In this document: positions 41,726 to 50,145 of the stretch, piece by piece | Layout of the letters: each line of letters opens with the position of its first letter | Numbering within the stretch: position 1 is the first letter of the stretch | Origin: a virus | IMG/VR virus record: IMGVR_UViG_3300045684_000013 | Location: 1-64,000 of that record | Strand: one strand, 5' to 3' | DNA: 64,000 nucleotides | Position numbers and translations under genes: made by a program | The notes under the pieces: model-generated | What the model was told of the DNA's origin: nothing | What the model saw: the letters and a program-made list of their open reading frames with translations, nothing else | Database searches by the model: none

Positions 41726-43840
41726 ATGAATGTATCTTTTTTCAACAATTCAATCAGGAACAGTCAAGTCACTGCACAGGTGCCATTGAAGCGGATTTTG
41801 GATGGAATCAAAGAAGGGCAATGGAAAGCACACGTTGAAGCAGTCAGGCAGGCCAGAACTGAACACGGCAAGAATTCAGCCCAATTCAAGCAAGCAAAAG
41901 AAAATTCACCCAATTTCACCACGTCTGGAACATTTGACAGGGTAAGAAGAAAAGACACCCTTTTGAATCATTCAGGATTTATTGACATTGACATTGATGG
42001 CATTGATGCCAGCCAGCTTGATGACCTGAAAGCAAAAATAATTACTTTTCCGTTTGTGGCAGCTGTTTACACATCCATCAGTGGTCATGGGCTGTGTGCT
42101 GTGTGTTGCGTGCAGCCAAATGCAGAACTTCATGAAACATTTTGCAACACATTGATTGCATATTTCATTGGCAAGGGTGTCAATGGTGTTGATTATTTGA
42201 AAGACTGGTCAAGGGCGCGTTTTATCAGCTTTGACCCTGACTTGATTTTTGCTGAAAATTACAGGCAGTTGCAGCCAGATGACTTGTCAATTGTGGCACC
42301 AGAAATTGACAAAATGCCAGTCAAGGGCAATGGTGACAGGGTGGAATATTACACAGCAGATGAATGCATTGACCATGCATGGCAGTCAGTTGGCAAAAAA
42401 AAGACATGGGAGAAAGGTCACCATTTTGAATATGCTGTTGACTTTATTTTGTACTGCAATGACATGGGTGTGCCAGAAAGTGACGTGCTTTCTCATTTCA
42501 AATCAATTGCACCTGATTATGAAGACGGGCCAAAACTGGTTAAAAGTTATTACAGAAACGCTTCATCAAAGCATGGCAGCAGAAGGCCAGTGAAGAATGA
42601 ATACAAGGGCAATGGTTTCCTGTTCAGTGGGCAGGGTGGTCACACGTCTTTCATCCCCAAAATGTATGATGGCCATGTTGTGGAGGACTTAAAACAATAT
42701 GATCCTGTTTTAGATAAACACAGGATCACGCAGGGCACGCGAATCAGGCCTTTTCCAAGGCTTGTGCAGTATGGCAGTGGTGTTGTTGCGCGTGCTGGTG
42801 ACCATGTTGTAGTAAGCGCACAATCAAAGGCGGGAAAAGGCTATCTATTCAGGAAGCTTATGGCTGGCTTGCTTATGCCATACACTGTCAACAATGGCCA
42901 GCCAATTGAACACCTTTTTGGCTTCACTTTTGGCATCAATCCAAACAATTATGCAATTATTGCTGCTGATACTGAACAAAGTGATGATGATGTGCAGGAC
43001 GTTTTGGATGAAGTGATTGAAGACAGTGGCAGGACATCTGAACCTGATTTTTTTTACATGCTGGCTATAAAAGAAATCCCAAAAAAGGAAAGGGCAGCCA
43101 TGATTGTCAGGGCTGTTCAGCGTGCTGTTGAAAAGCATGGTGGTGTGCATGCACTTTTCATTGATGGCACGGCTGACCTCATTCCTGATGTCAATGATGC
43201 AGAAAAGGTTTCTGAATTATATGATTTACTTTCTGGCATTGCTGGCAGGTATAATTTCCCAATTTTCCATGTCATTCACATGAATCCATCAGCATACGGC
43301 AAAGAACGTGGTCACCTTGGTTCAGAAATGCGCAGAAAATGCGCCACATTGATACGGCTGGAATATGATGAAGAAAACAGGTGTAGTTGGGTTGTTTTCA
43401 AGCTTATGCGAAAGGCAGAACGGGGCATGCAGTTTCTAATTCGTTGGGACATAGAGAAGGGCACATTTGTCAGGGATGATCAGAAAATGCAGCAAATCAT
43501 GTTAGAAAAGGGTAAATTTTCTTATTTGCCAAGACCAGATGACAGTGGAAAATTCATAGATTTGTACAGGCAGGCACTTAACAGAGTTTTTTTACAGAAG
43601 CCATCTGCTTCAATTGATGAAATTTCAGCAGCCATTCTTGAAGACTTGCAAAAAAGCACATGGATTTCTGGAAGCATTTCTGAAAGGGAAAAAAGGGAAC
43701 ATCTGACCAGAATAAGAACAATGAACCTGATTGAGCCAGACAAAGAAAATGATGAAAATTTTGTTTCTGGTTTGCTACTGAATGATGACAGGCAGGATGC
43801 AGATGGTGCAAAATATGTCTGGAATAAACCAACACCATAA
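41726..43840 (+). CDS. Primase/helicase: BT4734-like PrimPol plus RecA-fold ATPase
   Basis: 704 aa, after a CAACATCAACATCAAC leader. Residues 1-200 match the BT4734/VirE N-terminal domain common in Bacteroidota phages and mobile elements: TTSGTFDRVRR, HSGFIDIDIDGID with acidic metal ligands, and WSRARFISFDPD. Residues about 355-560 are a RepA/DnaB-like ATPase with SAQSKAGKGYL as Walker A (Gly instead of the usual Thr/Ser after Lys), FIDGTADL as Walker B near 478, and HVIHMNP. The C-terminus is helical with a winged-helix flavour. Probably primes and drives replication from the nearby origin. Confidence 0.8.
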   Translation: MNVSFFNNSIRNSQVTAQVPLKRILDGIKEGQWKAHVEAVRQARTEHGKNSAQFKQAKENSPNFTTSGTFDRVRRKDTLLNHSGFIDIDIDGIDASQLDDLKAKIITFPFVAAVYTSISGHGLCAVCCVQPNAELHETFCNTLIAYFIGKGVNGVDYLKDWSRARFISFDPDLIFAENYRQLQPDDLSIVAPEIDKMPVKGNGDRVEYYTADECIDHAWQSVGKKKTWEKGHHFEYAVDFILYCNDMGVPESDVLSHFKSIAPDYEDGPKLVKSYYRNASSKHGSRRPVKNEYKGNGFLFSGQGGHTSFIPKMYDGHVVEDLKQYDPVLDKHRITQGTRIRPFPRLVQYGSGVVARAGDHVVVSAQSKAGKGYLFRKLMAGLLMPYTVNNGQPIEHLFGFTFGINPNNYAIIAADTEQSDDDVQDVLDEVIEDSGRTSEPDFFYMLAIKEIPKKERAAMIVRAVQRAVEKHGGVHALFIDGTADLIPDVNDAEKVSELYDLLSGIAGRYNFPIFHVIHMNPSAYGKERGHLGSEMRRKCATLIRLEYDEENRCSWVVFKLMRKAERGMQFLIRWDIEKGTFVRDDQKMQQIMLEKGKFSYLPRPDDSGKFIDLYRQALNRVFLQKPSASIDEISAAILEDLQKSTWISGSISEREKREHLTRIRTMNLIEPDKENDENFVSGLLLNDDRQDADGAKYVWNKPTP

Positions 43841-43854
43841 AAAAACCGTATATT
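43839..43854 (+). promoter_or_regulatory. Candidate promoter, A7 + CGTATATT class
   Basis: A7, CC, GTATATTT, then CTGAAATCATTTTTTTCAA and a CCAACATCAAAT leader to ATG 43902. Closely parallels 34766. Confidence 0.5.
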
Positions 43855-43901
43855 TACTGAAATCATTTTTTTCAATATCCAACATCAAATAAAAAAACAG
43901 A

Positions 43902-44492
43902 ATGAATTGGAATCAGAACCAGCAGCCACCAGCTGCACAGCCACCAGCTGCACAGTCACCACAGGGCCAATGGAACCAGCCACCAGCACCCGTACAGCCA
44001 CCACAGGGCCAATGGAACCAGCCACCAGCTGCACAGTCACCACAGGGCCAATGGAACCAGCCACCAGCACCCGTACAGCCACCACAGGGCCAATGGACCG
44101 GAAACCAGCAGGCCAACAACAGTGGCGGCGGTTATGATGGCCAAAATAAAAAAACGCATATCGGCAAGGGAAAGCCAGCCAATAGCCAATGGGTTTTGGC
44201 AAACCTGTTTTTCAACATTGCCCAAATTCCTTTGCAATGGATCAGGATGAAGAACAGCACAAACAATCCAAATGTTGAGGCTGCCTTTCAGGCATTCATG
44301 CAGGCACTTCAAAACCTTCAGCAGGTGATCAGTCAGCAAGGTGGTCAATGGGATGGCCCACAGGTCAGGGTGTCAGTGAAGAACATGCGCCAAGCTGACA
44401 GGGCTGGCAACACATTGACCATGTATATCAATGAATTCATTCCACAGCCACAGGGTCAACGCAATCAGGCACAGGGCCAGTGGAACCAGTAG
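43902..44492 (+). CDS. Gln/Pro-rich repeat protein, unknown
   Basis: 196 aa. The first 70 residues repeat the units QPPAPVQPPQGQW and QPPAAQSPQGQW, encoded by tandem ~39-bp DNA units, and look intrinsically disordered. Residues about 82-175 form a compact helical/strand part (KGKPANSQWVLANLFFNIAQ to AGNTLTMYINEF). The tail returns to GQ repeats. Its own promoter and the large terminator after it suggest high-level independent expression. It may be a single-strand DNA-binding or condensate-forming replication protein; unproven. Confidence 0.6.
   Translation: MNWNQNQQPPAAQPPAAQSPQGQWNQPPAPVQPPQGQWNQPPAAQSPQGQWNQPPAPVQPPQGQWTGNQQANNSGGGYDGQNKKTHIGKGKPANSQWVLANLFFNIAQIPLQWIRMKNSTNNPNVEAAFQAFMQALQNLQQVISQQGGQWDGPQVRVSVKNMRQADRAGNTLTMYINEFIPQPQGQRNQAQGQWNQ
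43918..44100 (+). repeat. Tandem Pro/Gln-coding repeats
   Basis: Alternating ~39-bp units built around CACCACAGGGCCAATGGAAC, present four times, encode the Q/P-rich N-terminus of the 43902 protein. Near-identity indicates slippage or recombination. Confidence 0.8.
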
Positions 44493-44493
44493 T

Positions 44494-44538
44494 AAAGCTT
44501 GGCATCTGGCATGCATGCCAGATGCCAAGCTTTTTTAA
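44494..44538 (+). terminator. Terminator with perfect 40-bp palindrome
   Basis: 44494-44533 is a perfect palindrome centred on CATG|CATG (arms of 20 bp), followed by T's. Exceptionally long for a terminator; it ends the 43902 transcript. Confidence 0.8.
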
Positions 44539-44544
44539 AAGAAT

Positions 44545-45045
44545 ATGAGCAAAAAAGAAAAAGACATTGATGGCACTGCTGATGGAATGGAAACAGCAAT
44601 GAAGGGCTTCCAGATGATGGCCAGCCATGAAGCAGAATTTGAAGCAGTCAGGCATGCCATTTCTGAGGAAGTTGCAGCAGTGGCAAAAATTTGCAAGCCA
44701 GATTTAAATGCTGAAGGGCAGGATGAATTTGTTGAAGATTTTTGGAAGGTCTTGAAAGCTTTTATTGAATCCAAGTCAAGTGAAAGTGAAAGTGTTCAGG
44801 AAGCTGCAAAAAAGGAACTTCAGCACATGTTTAAAAATGTCATCAGAATTGAACCATTTGCACAAACTGTCATGACTGTTTATTCACGTGTCAGGCAAAA
44901 CAGTATGCAGATGGCTAGGGTGTTTGAGATGGCAAGACAGGGTGAAGCCGGGAATGTGCCAATTGAAACTGATGCAGAAAAGAATGCTGTTGACATTTGG
45001 GCTGGTGACGGTATTGATCCAAGGGAAGAAAAAAAGGAATCATGA
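44545..45045 (+). CDS. Hypothetical acidic helical protein
   Basis: 166 aa, strongly acidic and helical, with no membrane segments. Ser/Glu-rich section (ESKSSESESVQEAAKKEL). Starts 7 bases after the terminator, so its promoter may overlap the hairpin region. Coupled by ATGA to the next gene. Unknown. Confidence 0.55.
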   Translation: MSKKEKDIDGTADGMETAMKGFQMMASHEAEFEAVRHAISEEVAAVAKICKPDLNAEGQDEFVEDFWKVLKAFIESKSSESESVQEAAKKELQHMFKNVIRIEPFAQTVMTVYSRVRQNSMQMARVFEMARQGEAGNVPIETDAEKNAVDIWAGDGIDPREEKKES

Positions 45046-45296
45046 CAAAGGCGGAATATCAAAAACTAACAAACAGAAAGATCAGAACAGGCATAGTGCT
45101 TGGTACTGAAAAATTCTTTGTGAAAGCATTGAATCAACTGTCAAATGATTGTGCAACTGTGCCAGCTGGCACAGTTCTGCAATTAACCGGAAAGGGAAAA
45201 GGCCTGACAGCTGAAGGGCAGGAATGCAAGAACTGTGGCACGCGGCAAATTTTTACAGGCCTGATGGCTGAACATATTGAATTGATCAGTCAGTAA
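45042..45296 (+). CDS. Small zinc-ribbon-like protein
   Basis: 84 aa. CKNC in the C-terminal half and basic N-terminus; the segment TVLQLTGKGKGLTAEGQECKNCG suggests a beta-barrel with a metal site. Function unknown. Confidence 0.5.
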   Translation: MTKAEYQKLTNRKIRTGIVLGTEKFFVKALNQLSNDCATVPAGTVLQLTGKGKGLTAEGQECKNCGTRQIFTGLMAEHIELISQ

Positions 45297-45333
45297 ATTG
45301 AATTTTTCGTAAAATTTCAACTAAATTGTGAAC

Positions 45334-46047
45334 ATGGCATCATTTATTATTGCAACCTTGTTTTATCTGGCACTTGCTGCACTTGGCAAATCTGTTTCAG
45401 ATGTTATTTCATTCAGGTACAGTTCATCAATATTTTCAAATCTGCCTGAACGATGGCAAAAGTGGACAAATCCAGAAATAAGCTGGAAAAACAAACACAC
45501 TGGCTTCATTGTTACGGATTGGATTTTTTCAACAGTCTTGGTGGCAGTCACTGACCTGTGGCATTTTTCGCAAATGCTTTACGCTTTCGGATTGATCATG
45601 GCTGGCTGGTTTGGCAATGGGCTTGCAGATCACTTTGAATGGAGTTTGCAGGCAAAATTCTTGCTATTTATTGCAATGTATGCATATAAAGGTGCAATTC
45701 ATGAAGCCACCTTTGGCAGCCTTTTTCTGAAGAAAGACAAGTCAAAATCTGGCAGAAGGGTTTCAGGTGAAGCCCTGAAGCCAATTGGCAGTAATTTTTC
45801 AAACTGGATTGGCCTTGGTAATACAATTTTAAAATCAATCGGGTCCATGTCTGCAATTTTTATTGTCTTTCTTGGTCAGCTATGGGTGTTCAGGCTGATT
45901 GACGGAAGGTATGAAAGCATTCACCAAATACCAGACAGGCTGCAATGGCCGGAAATGACAATTGTGATTGAATTCTTTATTTTATTTCTGGCTGCCTTAA
46001 TTGGGTGGATTATCAGTATCAGGGTGGAAAACAAAGCAAAGCATTGA
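45334..46047 (+). CDS. Multi-pass membrane protein
   Basis: 237 aa. About four to five hydrophobic segments (N-terminal FIIATLFYLALAAL, IFSTVLVAVTDL, FLLFIAMYAY, AIFIVFLGQLWVF, FFILFLAALIGWII). Preceded by CGTAAAATT. Stop overlaps the next ATG (TGATG). Function unknown. Confidence 0.6.
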   Translation: MASFIIATLFYLALAALGKSVSDVISFRYSSSIFSNLPERWQKWTNPEISWKNKHTGFIVTDWIFSTVLVAVTDLWHFSQMLYAFGLIMAGWFGNGLADHFEWSLQAKFLLFIAMYAYKGAIHEATFGSLFLKKDKSKSGRRVSGEALKPIGSNFSNWIGLGNTILKSIGSMSAIFIVFLGQLWVFRLIDGRYESIHQIPDRLQWPEMTIVIEFFILFLAALIGWIISIRVENKAKH

Positions 46048-46604
46048 TGACCGATTCAGCAGAATGGAAAAAAGCAATTGATGGCCTGTTGAAAAGTGGA
46101 CGCGCAAAGATTTCATCTGTGCAGCCAGCTGGCAAAAAAAAGCCATCAGCAGTTAAGCACAAATATGGTGCAAAGCCAATCAGTGCAGATGACGTAAGAA
46201 ATCCACATGATATAAATTTTCCATCAACAGTTGAATTCAAAATGTATGACAGCCTGAAAAGGCATGGCATTGATTTTGAATATCAGAAAGGGTTTGAAAT
46301 ACTACCTGCCATTGATGTGGCTGGAAAACATTACAAGCCACTGAACGCAAAGATTGACTTTTGGCTGCCAGCTGCATCAATATTGATGGATACCAAAGGG
46401 AAGGTCACAGAAGCCTTCAGGTACAGGGCACGGCTGGTCATGCAACATCTTTATGATGTAAGGACAGACCTTGGCAAGACTGAACCACTGCCACCAATAT
46501 TGTTGGTCAAATCTGGTCAGGTGGAATCATTTATTCAACTTTTGAAATTATATGGTCACCATTCAATGTGGCCTGAAAATATCTTGAAACGCTTTCAAAT
46601 GTAA
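46047..46604 (+). CDS. DUF1064-type PD-(D/E)XK nuclease, resolvase-like
   Basis: 185 aa. KYGAK at the start of the domain, a Glu in STVEFKMYDSL, AKIDF and MDTKGKVTEAFRYRARL match DUF1064, phage proteins thought to be Holliday-junction or branched-DNA endonucleases. Lies at the end of the replication module, a usual place for a resolvase. Overlaps the membrane gene by one base. Confidence 0.75.
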   Translation: MTDSAEWKKAIDGLLKSGRAKISSVQPAGKKKPSAVKHKYGAKPISADDVRNPHDINFPSTVEFKMYDSLKRHGIDFEYQKGFEILPAIDVAGKHYKPLNAKIDFWLPAASILMDTKGKVTEAFRYRARLVMQHLYDVRTDLGKTEPLPPILLVKSGQVESFIQLLKLYGHHSMWPENILKRFQM

Positions 46605-46611
46605 AGAAATC

Positions 46612-47217
46612 ATGACATCAAGTTTTCCACTGATACAAGAAAAAGAATTCAAAGGCCGTGTCACATCCAATGGCCTTTTTGGAACCAGCCTGAATGCACC
46701 AGTTGCAGCAATTTTTCATGGTGAAAGAATGTCACTTGCCATTGAAGTCATTTTTGTGCCAGCTGGCTGGCTGGCAAAATACAATCTTTCAATTTTCAAT
46801 GATGGCAGCAGGCCATCAACCAGTTCTGAGCCATTTTTTTTGATCGCAGACAGCAAGCCAAGCAAAGATGAATCAATGATTGATGCTGCAAAGCGTGCAT
46901 TGGATTTTGTTGCTGCTTCATCAAGGCCAGATGCAAATGAAGTTCGTGATGAAATCGGTGAAGCCATCGGCATCATTCTGAAGCCAATGGTGAAGCCAAT
47001 GGTGAAGGCTGGTGATGATGAATCATTTGAAGACTTCCTGAAGGCATCTGCAAGCATTCCAGATGATTCAGGAGCCAATCAGGAGAAAAAAAACAAAATG
47101 GATGTCACCAGTGCATCAACCGTTGGCACACCAGCACTGACCTTTGAGCCAGAAACAAAGCCGGAAAAGAAAACAATCAGGCAGTCAGGCAGGAAGAAGG
47201 GCAGCGAAAAAAAATAG
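46612..47217 (+). CDS. Hypothetical protein sharing tail motif
   Basis: 201 aa. The N-terminal half looks like a small single-stranded DNA/RNA-binding or ssb-like fold (GRVTSNGLFGTSLNAPVAAIF), not recognised. Near the C-terminus it carries TSASTVGTPAL, encoded by a 17-base match to the tail-gene repeats at 1-180, and then a very basic end. Followed by a terminator. Confidence 0.55.
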   Translation: MTSSFPLIQEKEFKGRVTSNGLFGTSLNAPVAAIFHGERMSLAIEVIFVPAGWLAKYNLSIFNDGSRPSTSSEPFFLIADSKPSKDESMIDAAKRALDFVAASSRPDANEVRDEIGEAIGIILKPMVKPMVKAGDDESFEDFLKASASIPDDSGANQEKKNKMDVTSASTVGTPALTFEPETKPEKKTIRQSGRKKGSEKK

Positions 47218-47244
47218 ATGATCCTTTTTTGATGTGATGTTGTT

Positions 47245-47280
47245 GGCCACAGGGTGATGCCTGTGGCCTTTTTCATTTTT
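47245..47280 (+). terminator. Terminator of cassette A
   Basis: GGCCACAGG and CCTGTGGCC form a perfect 9-bp stem with loop GTGATG, followed by TTTTTCATTTTTT. The same hairpin occurs at 49118 and 50478. Confidence 0.85.
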
Positions 47281-47356
47281 TTGCATTTATTTTCAAATAT
47301 GCTTGCAAGTATGAAACCTTTTTTGCATCTTTGAAGTGTTGGGCAATGAAGCTTGA
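47274..47356 (+). promoter_or_regulatory. Dispersed promoter/5' UTR repeat, copy 4
   Basis: CATCTTTG at 47326-47333; CTTG 20 bases upstream. The conserved UTR ends GAAGCTTGAC, then CAACAACATCAACATC to ATG 47375. Confidence 0.75.
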
Positions 47357-47374
47357 CGCAACAACATCAACATC

Positions 47375-48592
47375 ATGAAATCTTTTAGCCAAACATCAGA
47401 AATCACTAAGCAGTATTATATCAGCACAGGCATGAAACATTGCTTTTATACGCTGTGGTACTGGATGGTCACACCAGTAAAATCAAGCGAAGTGTATATC
47501 AAAAACATTTCGCTTGACCGTGAAAGCACGCTTGAATGGATTATTGAAACATTTGAAGACATCAGCAATAGAGAAGAAGCAGAAGCCATGATTGACATGG
47601 ATGCACCATGCAAGCCAGCTGACAGAATGTACACAATTGAAGGGCATGAAGCCATCTGGTTTGGCAAGCACAAGGGCACAGCTATTGTTGATTTTCCTGA
47701 AGATGAAACCACATACCTTTGCTGGCTGGTCAATGAAGCTGCCAAAGGTGGATATTGGAAGACATTGTCACCTGAAAAAGAATATATAAATTTTCGTGGC
47801 CAGCGAATCACAGAAGAATATTGCGACATAGCTGACAAGCCATGGAAGAAAAAAATTGTCAGGGCTGCTGAACTGGAAGCCATCAGACGTGGTGCGGTTT
47901 ATGTTTCTGGCAATCCTTGGAAGTTGGAAGATGAAAGCACTGTTTTGCTTTATGGCAGCCAGCTTGAAAAGCACATTGAAAAGGTGAACAAAGCACGTGA
48001 AATCAGAATGACCAGCAAGCATGTTGGTACAGTTGGTGAATCAGCTGACCTTGTTCTAACTGTCAACAATATCATCACAGGTGAAGGTGAATTTGGCACA
48101 TGGAACCTGTATGTGATGCAGGATGGCATTGGTAATGTATTCACCAAATTTGGCACCATTGGGTGGAAATTTGTTACCAATTGGGCTGAAAATGACTGGT
48201 CATTTGAAGTGAAAAAAGGCCACGTGCTAAAGCTGAATGCAGACATCAAAAATCATGACATTCGTGAAGGTGTGGCACAGACGCAAATTGGCAGAGTCAG
48301 GAAGCAAAAAGCTGACAAATCTTTTGCAGCACGTGCCAAGGCACATGATGCAGCATTTGAGGCATCAAAAAATGACAGGAAGATTGCAGCTATTGTTGAA
48401 AAAATAAAGGGCACCGGCATCAGCCATGATGAATTGGCTGTTGTGCTTGATGCTGCTGGCAATCCTGAAAAAGTGTATAAATTGGATGCAGTTGAAAAGG
48501 CCAATGAAAACAGGCTTGCTTTTCCTAGGTCAAACAGCCAGCCAATCAACTTTTTACTTGCCAGCAAATGGCTGAAGATAATTGGCAAATGA
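47375..48592 (+). CDS. DUF3820/ExoX-C-like and OB-like domain protein
   Basis: 405 aa, first and longest accessory gene behind a promoter repeat. Residues about 90-125 (IWFGKHKGTAIVDFP, TYLCWLV) match the ExoX C-terminal/DUF3820 module, GKxKG...P..YL.W. Residues about 215-305 (HVGTVGESADLVLTV to AQTQIGRVRK) have an OB-fold-like strand pattern. The protein may bind or process DNA. The remainder is helical. Confidence 0.6.
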   Translation: MKSFSQTSEITKQYYISTGMKHCFYTLWYWMVTPVKSSEVYIKNISLDRESTLEWIIETFEDISNREEAEAMIDMDAPCKPADRMYTIEGHEAIWFGKHKGTAIVDFPEDETTYLCWLVNEAAKGGYWKTLSPEKEYINFRGQRITEEYCDIADKPWKKKIVRAAELEAIRRGAVYVSGNPWKLEDESTVLLYGSQLEKHIEKVNKAREIRMTSKHVGTVGESADLVLTVNNIITGEGEFGTWNLYVMQDGIGNVFTKFGTIGWKFVTNWAENDWSFEVKKGHVLKLNADIKNHDIREGVAQTQIGRVRKQKADKSFAARAKAHDAAFEASKNDRKIAAIVEKIKGTGISHDELAVVLDAAGNPEKVYKLDAVEKANENRLAFPRSNSQPINFLLASKWLKIIGK

Positions 48593-48602
48593 TTAATAAC
48601 AG

Positions 48603-48629
48603 GGCAGGCCAGCATTCATCTGGCCTGCC
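48603..48629 (+). other. Intercistronic hairpin
   Basis: GGCAGGCCAG and CTGGCCTGCC pair perfectly around a 7-base loop, not followed by a T-run, and lead into ACAACATCAGATAAGA before ATG 48646. It supports that start over earlier ATGs. Confidence 0.6.
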
Positions 48630-48645
48630 ACAACATCAGATAAGA

Positions 48646-49095
48646 ATGGTATCTCAAAAGACGATCACACAAGTCACATTTAATGCCACAAAAGGTGAAT
48701 TCAGGGCCACTGATTTTGCTGGAAGGCAAACAGAAAAGCTTTTCATTTTCCACAGAAAAAGATTGCGTTTGTCAGCTGTTGGCCAAATTGAAAGGTTTGG
48801 CAAACAAGGTTTTCTTTGGCAGTCTTTTTGCTGGCCCGAACAAATCGAAACTGTCAGGGCAGGAATGATTGAACTTGCAGCCGCAAACCTTGCCAGCCAA
48901 ATGCTCACTGTTCACAGGCTTTCAGAAGGCCTAAAGAAGCACGCTGTTGACACTTCAGGTGATTTGGTGTCTGACATCATGTTTGCCATTAAGGATTGCG
49001 GAGAATGCAAGCATGAAGGTGTCAGCTGGAATGATGGTGAATTGTCAGAATTGGTGGCAGACGTGATTGCAGGCAATGTGAAAAAATATCAATAA
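48646..49095 (+). CDS. Hypothetical protein
   Basis: 149 aa, start at ATG 48646 after the hairpin/leader. Helical, with CGEC in the C-terminal third. Same transcript as the 47375 gene. Unknown function. Confidence 0.6.
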   Translation: MVSQKTITQVTFNATKGEFRATDFAGRQTEKLFIFHRKRLRLSAVGQIERFGKQGFLWQSFCWPEQIETVRAGMIELAAANLASQMLTVHRLSEGLKKHAVDTSGDLVSDIMFAIKDCGECKHEGVSWNDGELSELVADVIAGNVKKYQ

Positions 49096-49117
49096 TATAT
49101 TTTTGATGTATGTTGTT

Positions 49118-49155
49118 GGCCACAGGGTGATGCCTGTGGCCTTTTTCATTTTTTT
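49118..49155 (+). terminator. Terminator of cassette B
   Basis: Identical hairpin to the one at 47245 (9-bp GGCCACAGG / CCTGTGGCC stem) followed by TTTTTCATTTTTTT. Confidence 0.85.
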
Positions 49156-49230
49156 GCATTTATTTTCAAATATGCTTGCAAGTGTGAAACCTTTTTTGCA
49201 TCTTTGAAGTGTTGGGCAATGAAGCTTGAC
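49149..49230 (+). promoter_or_regulatory. Dispersed promoter/5' UTR repeat, copy 5
   Basis: Almost identical to copy 4, with CATCTTTG and the GAAGCTTGACACAACAAC leader to ATG 49248. Confidence 0.75.
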
Positions 49231-49247
49231 ACAACAACATCAACATC

Positions 49248-49547
49248 ATGACAAAATCAGAATTCAAAGCACTGCAAAAAGACATCAATATCAGCCTGGA
49301 TGGAAAGAAAAACATCCAGCCATACAGGAAGGCAAAAACCAGAATTGAAGAAGCGCAGCAGACACACAATGCGCTGAAAATGCAGTATATCAAAGAAGGC
49401 AAATTCATCAACAGGCTGAATGCCATGCATGATACAGAATATGACTTGGAAAGCCTTTGGCACCATGTTGACAGCAGGGAAGGGCAAAGAAGCTTCACAG
49501 GTGCAGACTACAACACCCTTGCACTGATGATGCTGAACATTGACTAA
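49248..49547 (+). CDS. Hypothetical protein
   Basis: 99 aa. Helical, basic N-terminal half and a Tyr/Asp-rich middle. Behind promoter copy 5; accessory-gene position suggests a host-takeover or immunity role, but no motif was seen. Confidence 0.55.
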   Translation: MTKSEFKALQKDINISLDGKKNIQPYRKAKTRIEEAQQTHNALKMQYIKEGKFINRLNAMHDTEYDLESLWHHVDSREGQRSFTGADYNTLALMMLNID

Positions 49548-49560
49548 CCATTGACACACA

Positions 49561-49584
49561 GCAGGCTGCCTTCAGGCGGCCTGC
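49561..49584 (+). other. Intercistronic hairpin (duplicate of 11043)
   Basis: GCAGGCTGCC and GGCGGCCTGC, followed by ATTCCTCCACAACATCAAC before ATG 49613. Nearly identical to the minus-strand hairpin at 11043. Confidence 0.65.
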
Positions 49585-49612
49585 ATTCCTCCACAACATC
49601 AACATCAATCAA

Positions 49613-50107
49613 ATGAAAGTCAGAATTCAGAAAAGAAACGGGAAGAAGGCCCAAAAGCAGGTGAAGCAAATCTGCATCAACACAGTCATCAATGGCAACC
49701 AGTATTTCAAGGCCACATCAGCCAACCTGACACTTTTGCTGGCCATGGCAGATGCCATTGCAGGTGAATGGCTTCAGCTGCAAATTGATGGCACACTGAC
49801 AGCCAGTGGCAAAAAGATTGGCACCACTGTCATTGAAGTCATGGTTGATGGTGTGTGGCATGATGTCAGCCCTGTGCAGCTTGAATTGCATGCACTGGTG
49901 GCCAGCAAGCTGGCCAGCCTGTCTGACACCATCATTGAAGGATTTGTGCAGTCAGGGCCAATTGCAGGCTTCACAATGCCTTCAATGTCTGGTCATGTGC
50001 TTGGCCTTGAATCAGTAAGCTGGTTTGATAGGCAATACAACACCACAGAACACAAGAATTTGATGGAAGCCAATATGCACCTGAATGAAATGTTGGTGCC
50101 AGATTAA
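49613..50107 (+). CDS. Hypothetical protein
   Basis: 164 aa. Basic N-terminus, then beta strands alternating with Ala/Leu-rich helices (LTLLLAMADAIAGEWLQL). Ends near VPD. Same transcript as 49248. Unknown. Confidence 0.55.
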   Translation: MKVRIQKRNGKKAQKQVKQICINTVINGNQYFKATSANLTLLLAMADAIAGEWLQLQIDGTLTASGKKIGTTVIEVMVDGVWHDVSPVQLELHALVASKLASLSDTIIEGFVQSGPIAGFTMPSMSGHVLGLESVSWFDRQYNTTEHKNLMEANMHLNEMLVPD

Positions 50108-50145
50108 TCAGTCATTTTTTGCAAAAACGCAAAACATTCAAGATC

